A stretch of DNA of 64,000 nt from Solirubrobacteraceae bacterium (lineage in GTDB: Bacteria; Actinomycetota; Thermoleophilia; Solirubrobacterales; Solirubrobacteraceae), in the NCBI GenBank assembly GCA_017882405.1, contig JADGPO010000147.1, positions 14,973 through 78,972 of the forward strand, in the 5' to 3' direction. The notes below the pieces were generated by a model. That model made no database searches and had not been told where the DNA came from. It saw only the letters and a program-made list of their open reading frames with translations. Every line of letters starts with the position of its first letter. Within the stretch, counting starts at the first letter, position 1. The translations under genes were made by a program, and so were the position numbers. Shown here piece by piece: positions 7,987 through 16,516 of the stretch.

Positions 7987-9260
7987 CCGGACGCGCGCTG
8001 ATCGGCTGGACGGTCGGCGCCATGGCGTGGCTGCTGTTTGCCTCAAGCGCGATCGCTGCCCACGCCGGCTTGATCACCGAGACCCCCGTGGGCGTCCGCG
8101 CAAACGCCTATCTGTTCGGTCTGACAGCCGGACCGGACGGCGCGGTTTGGTTCGCCGACCTCAGCTGCACGGGACTGGGCCGCTGCGCGATCGGGCGAGT
8201 GGGGCCCCAGGGGCGCATCACCGAGTACCGGCGGGGGCTTGCCCGCGGCAGCATCCCGTACACGATCGCCGCGGGAGGCGACGGCAACCTGTGGTTCACC
8301 GACCAGGGCCGGCGGCCGGCGATCGGGCGGATCACGCCGCGCGGCCGGATCACCGAGTTCCGGCGCGGGCTGCCACGCCACAGCGAGCCCTTCGAGATCA
8401 CCGCCGGAGCGGACGGCGACCTGTGGTTCACTGACCAGGGCCGGCGGCCGGCGATCGGGCGGGTCACGCCGCGCGGCCGGATCACCGAGTTCCGGCGCGG
8501 GCTGCGCCGGGGCAGCGTGCCGTTCGGGATCACCGCCGGGCCCGGTGCGCGGTTGTGGTTCACCGATCACGGCTGCAACGGCAGCGGCCGCTGCGCGGTG
8601 GGATCGGTCACTCCGAGCGGGCGGATCGCCGAGCTGACGCGTGGCCTGCGCGCCGGCAGCCAGCCGCTGGGGATCGCTGCCGGCCCCGGCAATCAGGTGT
8701 GGTTCGCCGACTCCTCGGGCGCTCTGGGCCGAGTGACGGCGGCCGGCAGGATCAGCGAGCGGACGCGGGGGCTGAGGGCCGGTAGCTCGCCGGTGGCGAT
8801 CGCCGCCGGCCCGGGCGGCGACCTGTGGTTCACCGACGAGGGAGTCACCACCGCCGTGGGACGGATGACCCGCTCCGGAGCGGTGCGCGAGTTCTCCCGC
8901 GGACTGCTCTCAGGCAGCCAGCCGGCTTACATCATGCGCGGGCCCGACGACCGGATGTGGTTCACCGACGAGGGCGCGACCACGGCGTTGGGCACGGTGA
9001 CCACCGGCGTTCCGTTCGCCAAGGCTGAGCGACCGTCGGCCGTCAGCGAGGAGAAGAACGACGCCTACTCTGCCCATGGCGGCGGCGATCCGCCCGCTGG
9101 CTCGCAGGTCTCCGATCGCCGCCTGATCGTCGTGGCGCGCGAGGCGCAGGCGACCGCGCACCTGGAGCAGCATTCCGCCGGACCAGGGGGCGCACCGGGG
9201 CGCCCCTTTGTTCAGCCGAGTTCGAGCGGCCGGTGCCGAGGCGGCGCTAGCCGAGCTTGA
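7983..9260 (+). CDS. Secreted Vgb-like seven-bladed beta-propeller protein
   Basis: It starts at TTG within a TTGA overlap with the oxidoreductase stop, so translation is probably coupled. A signal peptide is visible (AMAWLLFASSAIAAHA, cleaved near residue 28). Seven blades each carry a W-F-T/A-D signature such as LWFTDQGRRPAIGR, typical of the virginiamycin B lyase/SMP-30-like propellers. Lyase activity is not implied, because I did not see the catalytic His/Glu set of Vgb. After the seventh blade (ALGTVTTG, about residue 340) about 85 non-propeller residues run through a strong terminator hairpin and end at 9260, overlapping the opposite gene. This tail looks like accidental read-through or a lost stop codon. 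Confidence 0.75.
   Translation: MTGRALIGWTVGAMAWLLFASSAIAAHAGLITETPVGVRANAYLFGLTAGPDGAVWFADLSCTGLGRCAIGRVGPQGRITEYRRGLARGSIPYTIAAGGDGNLWFTDQGRRPAIGRITPRGRITEFRRGLPRHSEPFEITAGADGDLWFTDQGRRPAIGRVTPRGRITEFRRGLRRGSVPFGITAGPGARLWFTDHGCNGSGRCAVGSVTPSGRIAELTRGLRAGSQPLGIAAGPGNQVWFADSSGALGRVTAAGRISERTRGLRAGSSPVAIAAGPGGDLWFTDEGVTTAVGRMTRSGAVREFSRGLLSGSQPAYIMRGPDDRMWFTDEGATTALGTVTTGVPFAKAERPSAVSEEKNDAYSAHGGGDPPAGSQVSDRRLIVVAREAQATAHLEQHSAGPGGAPGRPFVQPSSSGRCRGGASRA
8287..8504 (+). repeat. Near-identical intragenic repeat (2 x 86 bp, period 132 bp)
   Basis: Copies at 8287-8372 and 8419-8504 differ by only a few bases and encode adjacent propeller blades. Identity at the DNA level, not just the protein level, indicates recent duplication or gene conversion between blades. 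Confidence 0.8.
9187..9212. terminator. Hairpin terminator
   Basis: GGGGCGC (9187-9193) and GCGCCCC (9200-9206) pair around a 6-base loop and are followed by TTTGTT on the plus strand. It lies inside the 3' extension of the propeller gene and just beyond the end of the convergent Rieske gene. Confidence 0.65.
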
Positions 9261-9546
9261 CGAACACCTTCCCCGCGTCCAGCTTGACCGGGTAGGTGCA
9301 GAGGTTCACCCGGGCCGGCGCGCGCTTGGCCTCACCGGTCTTGTAGTTGAACCGGCCGTTGTGCTTGGGGCACTCGATCACGTCGCCCATCACCAGGCCG
9401 TCCGCCAGCTCGGCGTACTCGTGCGTGCACAGCGCGTCGGTGGCGTGGAAGGTGCTCTCGGGGCTGCGGTAGATCGCGATCGTCTGTCCGGCGAGCTCCA
9501 CCCGGATGACGTCCTCCTCCTCGATGTCGTCGGCGTCGCACGCCAT
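9247..9546 (-). CDS. Rieske [2Fe-2S] ferredoxin, MocE-like
   Basis: A 99-residue soluble Rieske protein. Ligands are visible as C40-x-H42 and C59-x2-H62 (CTHEYAEL ... CPKHNGRF). It follows the desaturase gene directly: the upstream stop and an ATG at 9561 overlap as TGATG, but a GGAGGAG ribosome site is 6 bases before the ATG at 9546, which I chose. Rieske ferredoxins paired with a membrane desaturase occur in MocD/MocE-type hydroxylases, where the ferredoxin supplies electrons to the diiron centre. No dedicated reductase lies next to it; the reductase at 59.6 kb is a possible but unproven partner. Confidence 0.87.
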   Translation of the reverse strand: MACDADDIEEEDVIRVELAGQTIAIYRSPESTFHATDALCTHEYAELADGLVMGDVIECPKHNGRFNYKTGEAKRAPARVNLCTYPVKLDAGKVFVKLG

Positions 9547-9560
9547 CAGCCACTCCTCCA

Positions 9561-10631
9561 TCAGGCCTCGAACACGGCCTGGTGCATCTCGGGCCGGAAC
9601 GGGCGGGCCGCGTCCGGCAGGTCCCGCCGGACGTAGTACTCGGGCTCGTGGAGCTGGCGCCAGAGGGTGGGGACGATCTCGCGATAGGCGGCCAGCAGGC
9701 TCGGATACGGGGTCGGCAGGTCGTGCGCCACCTCGGCGTGGAGCTGGCGCAGGGCGTGGTAGGGGACCATCGGGAACATGTGGTGCTCGACGTGGTAGTT
9801 CATGTTCCAGTAGAGGAACCGGGACACCGGATTCATGTGGATCGTCCGGGCGTTGAGGCGATGGTCGAGGACGTTCTCCGCCAGTCCGGCATGCTGGGAG
9901 ACCCCGAACAGAGTGGACAGCCAGCGCCCGTAGAGCGTCGGCAGCCCCACGTACATGAGCGGCAGCAGCGAGCCCAGGAGCGCCGCGGCGGCGATCACCG
10001 CCGCGTACACCGCGATCCACGCCCGCGCCTCGCGGTACACGCGATGGCGCTCAGGCTCGGGGATGAAGCTGGCCTCCTCGGCGGTGACCCGTCCCGTCGC
10101 GTGCCGGACCACGCTGACGACGGTGTCGTAGGCATCGCGCAGACCGACCACGTTGACGACCAGCTTCAGCAGGTCGGGCGGCCGCATCGCGGCGATCTCC
10201 CGGTCGCGCCCGACGATGATCGTGTCCGTGTGGTGGCGCGCGTGGCTCCAGCGCCAGAACGTCGCCTCCTTCATGTTCATGAACGAGGAGACCTGGTAGA
10301 GGACGTCATTGAGCCACGAGGTGCGAAAGGCCGTTCCGTGGCCGGTCTCGTGCCAACGGGAGTCCGAAGCCGAGCCGTACAGCACGCCGTAGACGATGAA
10401 GAACGGCACGCAGGCCCAGCTGCCCCAGAACCAGCCCCCGCCGAATCCGAAGGCGATCAGCAGCGCCAGCCACAGCGCGGTGTCGCGCAGCGCGGGGCCG
10501 TCGGTGCGGCGCATCAGCTGCTTCATGCGCTTGCGCGGCACGTCGGCGTGGTACCACTCGGCCGCCACCAGCCCCTGCTCCGCCGCGCGCTGTGAACTGG
10601 GCCCGATGAGACTGTAATCGCGGTCGTTCAC
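9561..10631 (-). CDS. Membrane fatty-acid desaturase/hydroxylase, MocD-like
   Basis: A 356-residue integral membrane diiron enzyme. The three His boxes are HETGH (94-98), HARHH (130-134) and HVEHH (about 280-284), the set needed to bind two irons. Hydrophobic segments near 50-85 and 175-225 span the membrane. Combined with the downstream Rieske gene this looks like a two-component O2-dependent desaturase or hydroxylase; whether the substrate is lipid or a small molecule (as for rhizopine MocD) cannot be told. The start is GTG at 10631; a GATAAT-like hexamer lies ~8 bases upstream, so the transcript may be nearly leaderless. Confidence 0.85.
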   Translation of the reverse strand: MNDRDYSLIGPSSQRAAEQGLVAAEWYHADVPRKRMKQLMRRTDGPALRDTALWLALLIAFGFGGGWFWGSWACVPFFIVYGVLYGSASDSRWHETGHGTAFRTSWLNDVLYQVSSFMNMKEATFWRWSHARHHTDTIIVGRDREIAAMRPPDLLKLVVNVVGLRDAYDTVVSVVRHATGRVTAEEASFIPEPERHRVYREARAWIAVYAAVIAAAALLGSLLPLMYVGLPTLYGRWLSTLFGVSQHAGLAENVLDHRLNARTIHMNPVSRFLYWNMNYHVEHHMFPMVPYHALRQLHAEVAHDLPTPYPSLLAAYREIVPTLWRQLHEPEYYVRRDLPDAARPFRPEMHQAVFEA

Positions 10632-10775
10632 CGCCTCGATTATCTCACGCCCTCAGGGGCGTCAGCCTCGCTGGGGTCTAAGCGGCCGCCGAGGCGCTGG
10701 GGAGCAAGAGCATCGCCGCACACCTGATGCTCACTGTGGCGGCGGGGGACCGGCACGACCGATCTGCGAGCTGGG

Positions 10776-11189
10776 CTAAGTGGTGGGCAGTCCTGGCGCG
10801 TCGGACGTGTCGTAGCGCGCCACCGTGAAGCCGATCAGCGTCGGCACCTGGAGCGCGTAGACGGCCAGCGAGAGGGTCAGGATGACGAGCGGTCCGCCGC
10901 TGAGGTGGTCGCGCAGGAAGGCGTACTCGATCATCCCGGCGGTGAACAGATAAGCCAGCAGCGCCCACCGGCCGACCTGGAAGAAGCGAGCCCAGGCGAA
11001 GTCAGGCACGCGGCTCAACAACGCGAGATTGATCCCCAGGACCACGGTCGAGGCGACCAGCAGCGCGATCGCCGGCCCGAGCGGGACGTGCTGCGGGATG
11101 TGCGAGGACAGGTAGATGCCGCCGGCGACGATCAGCGCGAGCGAGAGCATCCCCAACTCCGTGAACGGAGGGTAGCGCTTCTCGTTCAT
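10776..11189 (-). CDS. Small four-helix membrane protein, unknown function
   Basis: A 137-residue protein with about four hydrophobic segments (for example LALIVAGGIYLS, LGPAIALLVASTVVLGINLA and LVILTLSLAVYALQVPTLIG). I do not recognise the family. Its ATG overlaps the stop of the preceding membrane protein by 4 bases, so the two are probably made together and may form one complex. They sit behind the sigma-factor gene in the same operon. Confidence 0.7.
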   Translation of the reverse strand: MNEKRYPPFTELGMLSLALIVAGGIYLSSHIPQHVPLGPAIALLVASTVVLGINLALLSRVPDFAWARFFQVGRWALLAYLFTAGMIEYAFLRDHLSGGPLVILTLSLAVYALQVPTLIGFTVARYDTSDAPGLPTT

Positions 11190-11812
11190 CCCGATGCGAT
11201 CTTGGTCATGATCACGAGGGTCGCGACCTGCATCACGCCGAGGATGCCCGCACTGTAGATGAAGCGCTTCATGAGGCGCTCGATCACGGCCGGGTTGGGA
11301 CGCGGCTTCTTGAGCTCGAACAGGACCGCGATGTTGGCCGGCTCCAGCAGGCCCAGGGCGATGATCGCCATCACGCCGACGACGATGAAGCTGGCCACGA
11401 TCCAGCCGTGCATCGGGTTCGCGGTCAGGTTGGTCCCCAGCTTCGTCGACAGCTGCCAGCCGGCGGCGAGCGAGATGGTTACCACCGTGGGCATGATCAG
11501 CACCATCTTCGGCATCAGCTTGGTGGTGAACTCGATCCGGGCCGGAATCGACATGCGGCCCATGATCGGGCCGAGCACCAGTCCGAGGAACAGGTCGATG
11601 ATCGTCCAGGCGGCACCGAACGCGACGTGCAGGAACACGAGGAACCACAGCTTGTTGATGGCGATCCCGATGATCAGCATGACCATCGCGGCGGCGACGA
11701 TCAGCAGGCCCATCCGGGGAACGATCTCGAACTCGAGCGGCGCGCCGGGCCCGGGCGCAGCGGCGGCGGGCGGGGACGCGATGGTGTCCGGCGATACTGC
11801 TGTGCTGGTCAC
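11186..11812 (-). CDS. Membrane protein, unknown function (CopD/DUF2269-like appearance)
   Basis: A 208-residue protein with a Pro/Ala-rich cytoplasmic N terminus and about four to five TM segments (LLIVAAAMVMLIIGIAI, HVAFGAAWTIIDLFLGLVLG, IVASFIVVGVMAIIALGL). The pattern of a conserved His at the start of TM2 and long helices resembles CopD/DUF2269 membrane proteins, but this is weak. GTG start at 11812, one base after the sigma-factor stop; it overlaps the next gene by ATGA. Sigma factor, this protein and the 137-residue protein therefore form a tight three-gene operon. Confidence 0.7.
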   Translation of the reverse strand: MTSTAVSPDTIASPPAAAAPGPGAPLEFEIVPRMGLLIVAAAMVMLIIGIAINKLWFLVFLHVAFGAAWTIIDLFLGLVLGPIMGRMSIPARIEFTTKLMPKMVLIMPTVVTISLAAGWQLSTKLGTNLTANPMHGWIVASFIVVGVMAIIALGLLEPANIAVLFELKKPRPNPAVIERLMKRFIYSAGILGVMQVATLVIMTKIASG

Positions 11813-11813
11813 G

Positions 11814-13853
11814 CTAGGTCGGAGCCGACCCGTCGGATGCGCTCGCCGGGGTGGCCGCGGCGGTCGCGGAATCGGGGCTGGACGCCGTCGCGGTCGTCGT
11901 CGGGTCCGGGCTGGGCGCGGTGACTACGGGAGTCGCCGTCGCCGTCTGGTCCTGGCTGGGCGCGGTGGTGGCTACGGGAGTCGCCGTCGCCGTCGGGTCC
12001 GGGCTGGGCGCGGCGCTCGAGACCGTCGCGGTCGTCGTCGGGACCGGGCTGGGCGCGGTGGCCACCGGAGTCGCCGTCGCCGTCGCCGTGGAGGCGCTGC
12101 CGGATGTCCCGCTCGCGGTCGTCGGATTGGCGCCCCCGGAGGCGGCGGTCGACGTCGTCGGATCCGCGCCGCCCGAGGACAGCGTCGAGGTCGTCGGATC
12201 CGCGCCGCCCGAGGACAGGGTCGGCGTCGTCGGATCCGCGCCGCCGGAGGAGAGGGTCGAGGGCGTCGACGAACCGTTTCCGGACGTGGTCGTCGAGCCG
12301 CCACCTGAGCCCGTCGGAGCGTTCGACTGACCGCCGCTTGACCCAGTCGGCTGAGCGGCACCCGAGCTGGTCGTCGAGCCCGTCGAGCCCGTCGAGCCCG
12401 TCGAGCCCGTCGACGTCGGCGTTGTCGACCCCTCGAAGGTCGACGGCGTCGTCGACCCGGGGGCGGAGAGGCCCGTGGGGGCCGTCGTCGACGTGGTGGT
12501 CGGCTTCGGAGTCGTCGCGGCTCGCGCTCCGCTCACCGGCGGTGACCAGATCGCGAAGGGCGCGGGCTGTGCCGGTACCGGCGTCGCCGCCACCGGTACC
12601 GGTACCGGTACCGGTACCGGGGAAGCGGAGACCGCCGCGTGGGTGGCGCCGACCGCGACCGCGGCCGCGGTGAGGACCTTCGCCATGACGCCCGTGGCAC
12701 CGAGCCCGCCCACGCCCACGCCCACGCCCACGGCCGTCAGCCCCGTGGCGGCCGCCGCCATAGATCCGCCGGCGACCGCGGCGGTACCGGCTGCTCCGGT
12801 GGCGAGGCCGGCGGTCGCGACCGCGCCGGCACCCGTTCCGCCGACGATCGTCACCCCGCTGCCGACGATCGCACCGCTGGCGGCCGCGCCCGTGCCGGTC
12901 ACACCCGCGCCGGCCACCACCGCACCACCGCCGGTTACACCCGCGCCGGTGGCGGCCGCTCCGCCCGCGCTGGCACTCGCCGCGACCGCGCCGCTGCCGC
13001 TCACTCCCGCGCCGGTGGCGGCCGCTCCGCCCGCGCTCGCCCCCGCGCCGGCCGCGACCGCGCCGTGCGACACCACGCCGAGCACCAAGGACTTGAGGCC
13101 CGCGGCCAGAGGGACGGGAATGATCAGGGCAAGCGCGACTCGTTGCCGGCGCGTCTCCGCCTCGAAGGTCGCGCAGCTCGGACAACGATCGATGTGAGCG
13201 CGCGTCAGGCTGCGCGGCAGGACGGCGCTCCGCATCGTCGCGATCCGTTCGCGAACCTCGGCGCACGGGTGATCCCGGGCAACCCGACCCCGAGCCAGCG
13301 CCTCGCGAGCCTGGAAGACGAGCGCCTTGACCCTTCCCGCGGGCACGCCGAGGATGTCTGCGATCTCGCGATGCGAGTTGTCGCCGAGCTCGAACAGCAC
13401 CAGAGCGGCTCGCTGGTCGTCGGGCAGCCGCTGGATGTCGTCCACCAGCTCCCGCAGGTCCTCGCGGCGCTGGACCTGGTCCGACAGATCGTTGAAGTAC
13501 GGCGGATCGCTCGCCGAAGGCTCGATCTCGTGGCGGGCGCGGATCTCGGATAGGCAGCGGTTGCGGGCGATGGTGTAGAGCCACGGCCGCAGCACGATCT
13601 CGTTGCGCCCGTTCTGCATCGCGCGATAAGCGGACACGAAGGTGACCTGCACCGCGTCCTCGGCCGCCTCGCGGCTCTTGAGCATGTGCACGCAGAACGC
13701 GAGAATCCCGCGCGCGTAGCGGTCGTAGATCTTCTCGAAGCCCGCGTCGTCCCCGGCGCGCACGCGGGCAACAAGATCCTCATCGGTCTCGCCGAATATC
13801 GACCTCAGGCCTATCGCCTGATGACGGTCAACAGCTTCTAAGGTCGCCCCCAT
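11814..13853 (-). CDS. ECF sigma factor fused to a zinc-finger-like, membrane-anchored Ser/Thr/Pro-rich tail
   Basis: A ~679-residue protein. Sigma region 2 (about 25-95, FEKIYDRYARGILAFCVHML) and region 4 (about 135-190, LPDDQRAALVLFELGDNSHR then EIADILGVPAGRVKALVFQA) are intact. They are followed by HIDRCPSC, the HxxxCxxC signature of anti-sigma zinc fingers, then a hydrophobic segment (VALALIIPVPLAAGLKSLVL) and several hundred Ala/Gly-, then Ser/Thr/Pro-rich residues with short repeats such as SSGGADPTT. Sigma factors with fused C-terminal anti-sigma/TM regions are known in actinobacterial ECF groups; the length of this tail is unusual. Release by proteolysis or a conformational switch is inference. 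Starts at 13871 and 13853 are both possible and neither has a clear ribosome site. Confidence 0.8.
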   Translation of the reverse strand: MGATLEAVDRHQAIGLRSIFGETDEDLVARVRAGDDAGFEKIYDRYARGILAFCVHMLKSREAAEDAVQVTFVSAYRAMQNGRNEIVLRPWLYTIARNRCLSEIRARHEIEPSASDPPYFNDLSDQVQRREDLRELVDDIQRLPDDQRAALVLFELGDNSHREIADILGVPAGRVKALVFQAREALARGRVARDHPCAEVRERIATMRSAVLPRSLTRAHIDRCPSCATFEAETRRQRVALALIIPVPLAAGLKSLVLGVVSHGAVAAGAGASAGGAAATGAGVSGSGAVAASASAGGAAATGAGVTGGGAVVAGAGVTGTGAAASGAIVGSGVTIVGGTGAGAVATAGLATGAAGTAAVAGGSMAAAATGLTAVGVGVGVGGLGATGVMAKVLTAAAVAVGATHAAVSASPVPVPVPVPVAATPVPAQPAPFAIWSPPVSGARAATTPKPTTTSTTAPTGLSAPGSTTPSTFEGSTTPTSTGSTGSTGSTGSTTSSGAAQPTGSSGGQSNAPTGSGGGSTTTSGNGSSTPSTLSSGGADPTTPTLSSGGADPTTSTLSSGGADPTTSTAASGGANPTTASGTSGSASTATATATPVATAPSPVPTTTATVSSAAPSPDPTATATPVATTAPSQDQTATATPVVTAPSPDPTTTATASSPDSATAAATPASASDGSAPT
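12373..12408. repeat. Four tandem 9-bp repeats (GTCGAGCCC)
   Basis: Four perfect copies encode the GSTGSTGST stretch in the sigma-factor tail on the minus strand. Such in-frame tracts can change length by slippage without frameshift. Confidence 0.85.
12593..12620. repeat. CCGGTA hexamer repeat
   Basis: Four CCGGTA units plus CCGG encode a Val-Pro repeat (VPVPVPV) in the sigma-factor tail. This is another in-frame low-complexity tract. Confidence 0.85.
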
Positions 13854-14204
13854 GCGCACAGTCTGAGGCATATCGCGCTGGGAATCCAGTCGATTTTTTC
13901 GCCAAGCGGATCCTGGATCGTCGCTGCTCCCGCGCCGGGGCGCGAGAGCAGCGGCGCCTGAGGGTTTCCATACCCCCAGGCGCTGCGCCCCCAAGACCAC
14001 ACGTCGCGGCGCCCCAAGAGCCACACTCGCTCGCTGGCGAGCTCTCGCTTGACGTGTTCCCCATCTACTTCAACGCAGGCCGCGCGGAAAGGTTGGTCGA
14101 ACTTCGATCCGCCGCTCGAGTTCGCGCGTATGGCCTTCAGCTCTCGGTCCTTGGATGAGATCGGAGTCAGCAGCGCGCGGCGCGGCACGTGCTCCTGCCA
14201 CATC
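13854..14204. other. Non-coding gap with a long hairpin
   Basis: No convincing gene lies here. It contains a long inverted repeat: CGCTGCTC (13922-13929) pairs with GAGCAGCG (13946-13953) and the GC-rich interior can extend the stem. It lies upstream of the sigma-factor operon and downstream of the SRPBCC gene and could terminate the latter or form part of the leader of the former. A short run of six T bases occurs near 13895, but no clear -10/-35 pair was identified. Confidence 0.4.
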
Positions 14205-14894
14205 TCACCGACCGACAGCTCGTCCCGGCCCCAAACCGGTGTCGGCAGCCGGCGCGTCTCGCGCTGTCGGTGACGAGCGACTGGGTTGCCGCGTCGGATC
14301 GCTCAGCGCCTCCGCGCGCTCCTTGATGCCGTGGAGCATCTTGCGCTCCATCACCAACGAGGCTGGCTCCATCGGCAGCATGGCGATGCGCGCGCCCAGG
14401 CTCGGCAGTCGGAAGCGGTTTCGGCTGATCAGCCGCGTACTGTGGCCGTGCCGTTCAAGCGAGAACGCCCAGATCCAGTTGCCGTCTTCCGAGCGCCAGG
14501 CGAGGGTTTGCTGGGGGTCGACTTGTGCCAGGACCATCCGGTTGGCGCCGAATTCGATGGTGTCGCCGATGTGAGGCTGCTGGTACTCCGGCAGGATCCG
14601 CTCGACGCTGTGCATGTTGAGCCCGAGTAGGTTCTCGATCCAGTCGTAGGTATAGGCACCGCCTCGGGGAGCCGGCCCCATCTGTGCCAGCCACGGCCAC
14701 ACCGCCGAAGCCGGGGCCGCGATCGTGATCGCGCGGGTGCTGACGCCGTCGGCGTCCTGCAGCAGTTCATCGCCCGGCAACCGCGCGGCGGCTTCTGCCG
14801 AGGTCGCTCCCCAGGTGAGCACCGCTCGTCTGAGCGCGAGGGCGTAGAGCGCCCCGGCCGCGAAGATCGCTCCGATCGCCTTCGCCTGTTTCAT
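14205..14894 (-). CDS. SRPBCC-fold protein with N-terminal membrane anchor
   Basis: A 229-residue protein. The N terminus is a single hydrophobic helix (GAIFAAGALYALALRRAVL), followed by a START/Bet v1-like domain: ITIAAPASAVWPWLAQMG opens the fold and TLAWRSEDGNWIWAFSLE continues the beta sheet. The family binds hydrophobic ligands; no catalytic residue can be assigned. Its ATG overlaps the flavodoxin stop by 4 bases, so both are translated together. The last ~25 residues are low-complexity. Confidence 0.78.
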   Translation of the reverse strand: MKQAKAIGAIFAAGALYALALRRAVLTWGATSAEAAARLPGDELLQDADGVSTRAITIAAPASAVWPWLAQMGPAPRGGAYTYDWIENLLGLNMHSVERILPEYQQPHIGDTIEFGANRMVLAQVDPQQTLAWRSEDGNWIWAFSLERHGHSTRLISRNRFRLPSLGARIAMLPMEPASLVMERKMLHGIKERAEALSDPTRQPSRSSPTARDAPAADTGLGPGRAVGR

Positions 14895-15427
14895 GACTCA
14901 AGCCCTCCACAGTGCGCAGACGCAAGCTCCGAAGACGTGAGCGCGTCGGCGATCTGGCGAGCGAAGCCCGTTATGGCCGCCCAATCGCGATAGTCACCCT
15001 CCGGCGCACCGACAGCGTGGACAGCGGCGCGTTCGATCCAGTCAAGCTCTGAGCGGTCAAGCCGTCCGGCGAACATCCGGTGATCTCTGGCGTTCAGCCT
15101 CGACGCGGCGTGCTCGCCGTCCGCGCAGGTCTCGGCCCTGACCTGCTCGTTCGCACCGACAGGCCCGGAGCTGAACAGCCAGACGGGCCGAGAGCGCAGC
15201 ACCTCTCCATGGGCCTGGACGTAGCGTCTGGCGGGCGCCAGCCAGCGTCCCATGTAGATCCCGCTCCCGAGGACAACCGCGTCGTACCTGGCCGGATCGG
15301 GCGTAGCCGAGATGTTCAAGGCCTCAGCGGTGAGCCCGCCCTCGCGCAGCTCGGTCGCGATCCGAATGGCGATCTCGCCAGTGGCACCGTGACGGCTTGC
15401 GAAAGCGACGAGGATGCCGGAGATCAC
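14891..15427 (-). CDS. Flavodoxin-fold protein, HemG-like
   Basis: A 178-residue flavodoxin-like protein. [14 protein letters not shown] is the FMN phosphate-binding loop near the N terminus, and [20 protein letters not shown] matches the second flavin loop of the menaquinone-dependent protoporphyrinogen oxidase (HemG)/Flavodoxin_5 group. It could act in heme synthesis or as a general quinone-linked flavoprotein; the context (SRPBCC, DUF4389 remnant) does not decide. GTG start at 15427 overlaps the stop of the preceding fragment. Confidence 0.78.
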   Translation of the reverse strand: MISGILVAFASRHGATGEIAIRIATELREGGLTAEALNISATPDPARYDAVVLGSGIYMGRWLAPARRYVQAHGEVLRSRPVWLFSSGPVGANEQVRAETCADGEHAASRLNARDHRMFAGRLDRSELDWIERAAVHAVGAPEGDYRDWAAITGFARQIADALTSSELASAHCGGLES

Positions 15428-15624
15428 GTACTGGGGAATCCCGGCCAGCCATTAGCCGATGAGGGGAATCCGACCCACAGGAACACCAGCACGAGGTAGT
15501 GAGGAATCGCCAGCGCCCACTTGACGAGCCGCAGCCACCGCGACGGCGACTCCAGCCGGCCCGAGACCGCGACCGGGAAGGGCTGCGTCGGCGGCGGAGT
15601 GATCGTGGAGGCGCTCATCGCCAT
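15424..15624 (-). pseudogene. Truncated DUF4389-type membrane protein
   Basis: The 66 codons encode the typical start of DUF4389 proteins ([20 protein letters not shown] then FLWVGF), after which only about a dozen unrelated residues precede the stop. Full-length relatives continue with several more TM helices. The frame runs directly into the flavodoxin start (GTGA), so an in-place deletion removed the rest. A tiny one-helix protein may still be made. Confidence 0.6.
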
Positions 15625-15854
15625 CGCTCGTGGTCGCTGGTCTCCTGGCGCGTCTCGCGCAGCGTCACACGGTGATAGGCGTCTAAGATCACCAGCTCGC
15701 ACGGCTGGCGACGCGCGGCGCTCAGAAACGCGGTTCGGCGCGCGTCCTCCAGCATCTGAAAGGTCAGCGTCGCGTCGGGGTCTGAGAGGACGACCTCCCA
15801 GCCGTCGCGGCCGTTGAAGGCCACGCGAATCGTTGGGGTTCGTGTCTCTGGCAT
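15615..15854 (-). CDS. Small DUF2188-like protein
   Basis: A 79-residue protein with the pattern W-E-V-V ... A-R-R-T-A ... [15 protein letters not shown], resembling the small DUF2188 fold (beta-alpha-beta with a C-terminal D-x-x-G-like hairpin). The function is unknown. It overlaps the DUF4389 remnant by 10 bases and is divergent from the first universal stress gene. Confidence 0.5.
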   Translation of the reverse strand: MPETRTPTIRVAFNGRDGWEVVLSDPDATLTFQMLEDARRTAFLSAARRQPCELVILDAYHRVTLRETRQETSDHERWR

Positions 15855-15887
15855 GCCCACACAGTCGCAGTGGCCGCCGGCAGCGGC

Positions 15888-15902
15888 ATCCGTGGTCGCC
15901 CC
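15888..15902 (+). promoter_or_regulatory. Recurrent island element, variant ATCCGTGGTCGCCC
   Basis: This is a copy of the ATCCGTAG-type element found upstream of many genes in the 16-51 kb island. It lies 109 bases before the USP start at 15997. Confidence 0.4.
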
Positions 15903-15996
15903 GGAGAGGAGCTGCGGGATCGACGCGTTGGCCCCGGACGAGAAATCCGGCAGGCTGATCATAGGCAGCTGCCAGCTCGTCAAGCGAGGTCTGAAA

Positions 15997-16470
15997 ATGT
16001 TCACCAACGTCATGTGGGCAACCGATGGCTCGGCACACGCCGACCGTGCACTCGGCTATGCCACCCGGGTCGCCCTCCGGGACGGCGCCACTCTGCACGC
16101 CGTGCATGTGGTCGAGAAGTTCGCCACCGGGCGCGTCGCCGGACAGAATGCCCACCTCGACGAACCGGCGATCGACGCCAAGATCCGGCGCGAGGTCGCC
16201 GACGAGCCTGAGGAGATCGCGTCTGTCCTGCACATGATCTCCGGCAGGACCGGTGATGCCGCCGCGCTGATCGCCGAGCGTGCGCGTGCGGCTCAGGCCG
16301 ACCTGATCGTGGTCGGGACGCGGGGCCGCTCGCCGCTTGTCGGCGCGATCCTCGGCAGCGTCACCCAACGTCTGCTGCACGTCGCGCCCTGTCCGGTGCT
16401 TGTTGTGCCGCCGGTCGCCGTCGCCGCAGCTGACCCCGACGGGTCCGAGCTGGTCAGCGACGCTCACTGA
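15997..16470 (+). CDS. Universal stress protein, single domain
   Basis: A 157-residue UspA-fold protein starting [20 protein letters not shown]. The ATP-binding signature G-x2-G-x9-G-S/T is intact ([18 protein letters not shown]), so nucleotide binding is likely. A GAGG ribosome site precedes the ATG. It is nearly co-linear with the USP at 20906 (same opening and MFTN/HAD motifs), indicating recent paralogy. First gene of an operon with a tandem USP and a PPOX-like protein. Confidence 0.92.
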   Translation: MFTNVMWATDGSAHADRALGYATRVALRDGATLHAVHVVEKFATGRVAGQNAHLDEPAIDAKIRREVADEPEEIASVLHMISGRTGDAAALIAERARAAQADLIVVGTRGRSPLVGAILGSVTQRLLHVAPCPVLVVPPVAVAAADPDGSELVSDAH

Positions 16471-16516
16471 GAACCGCGCCTCGGCGGCGCATCCAACCCG
16501 CGAAAGGAGAAGCGAC

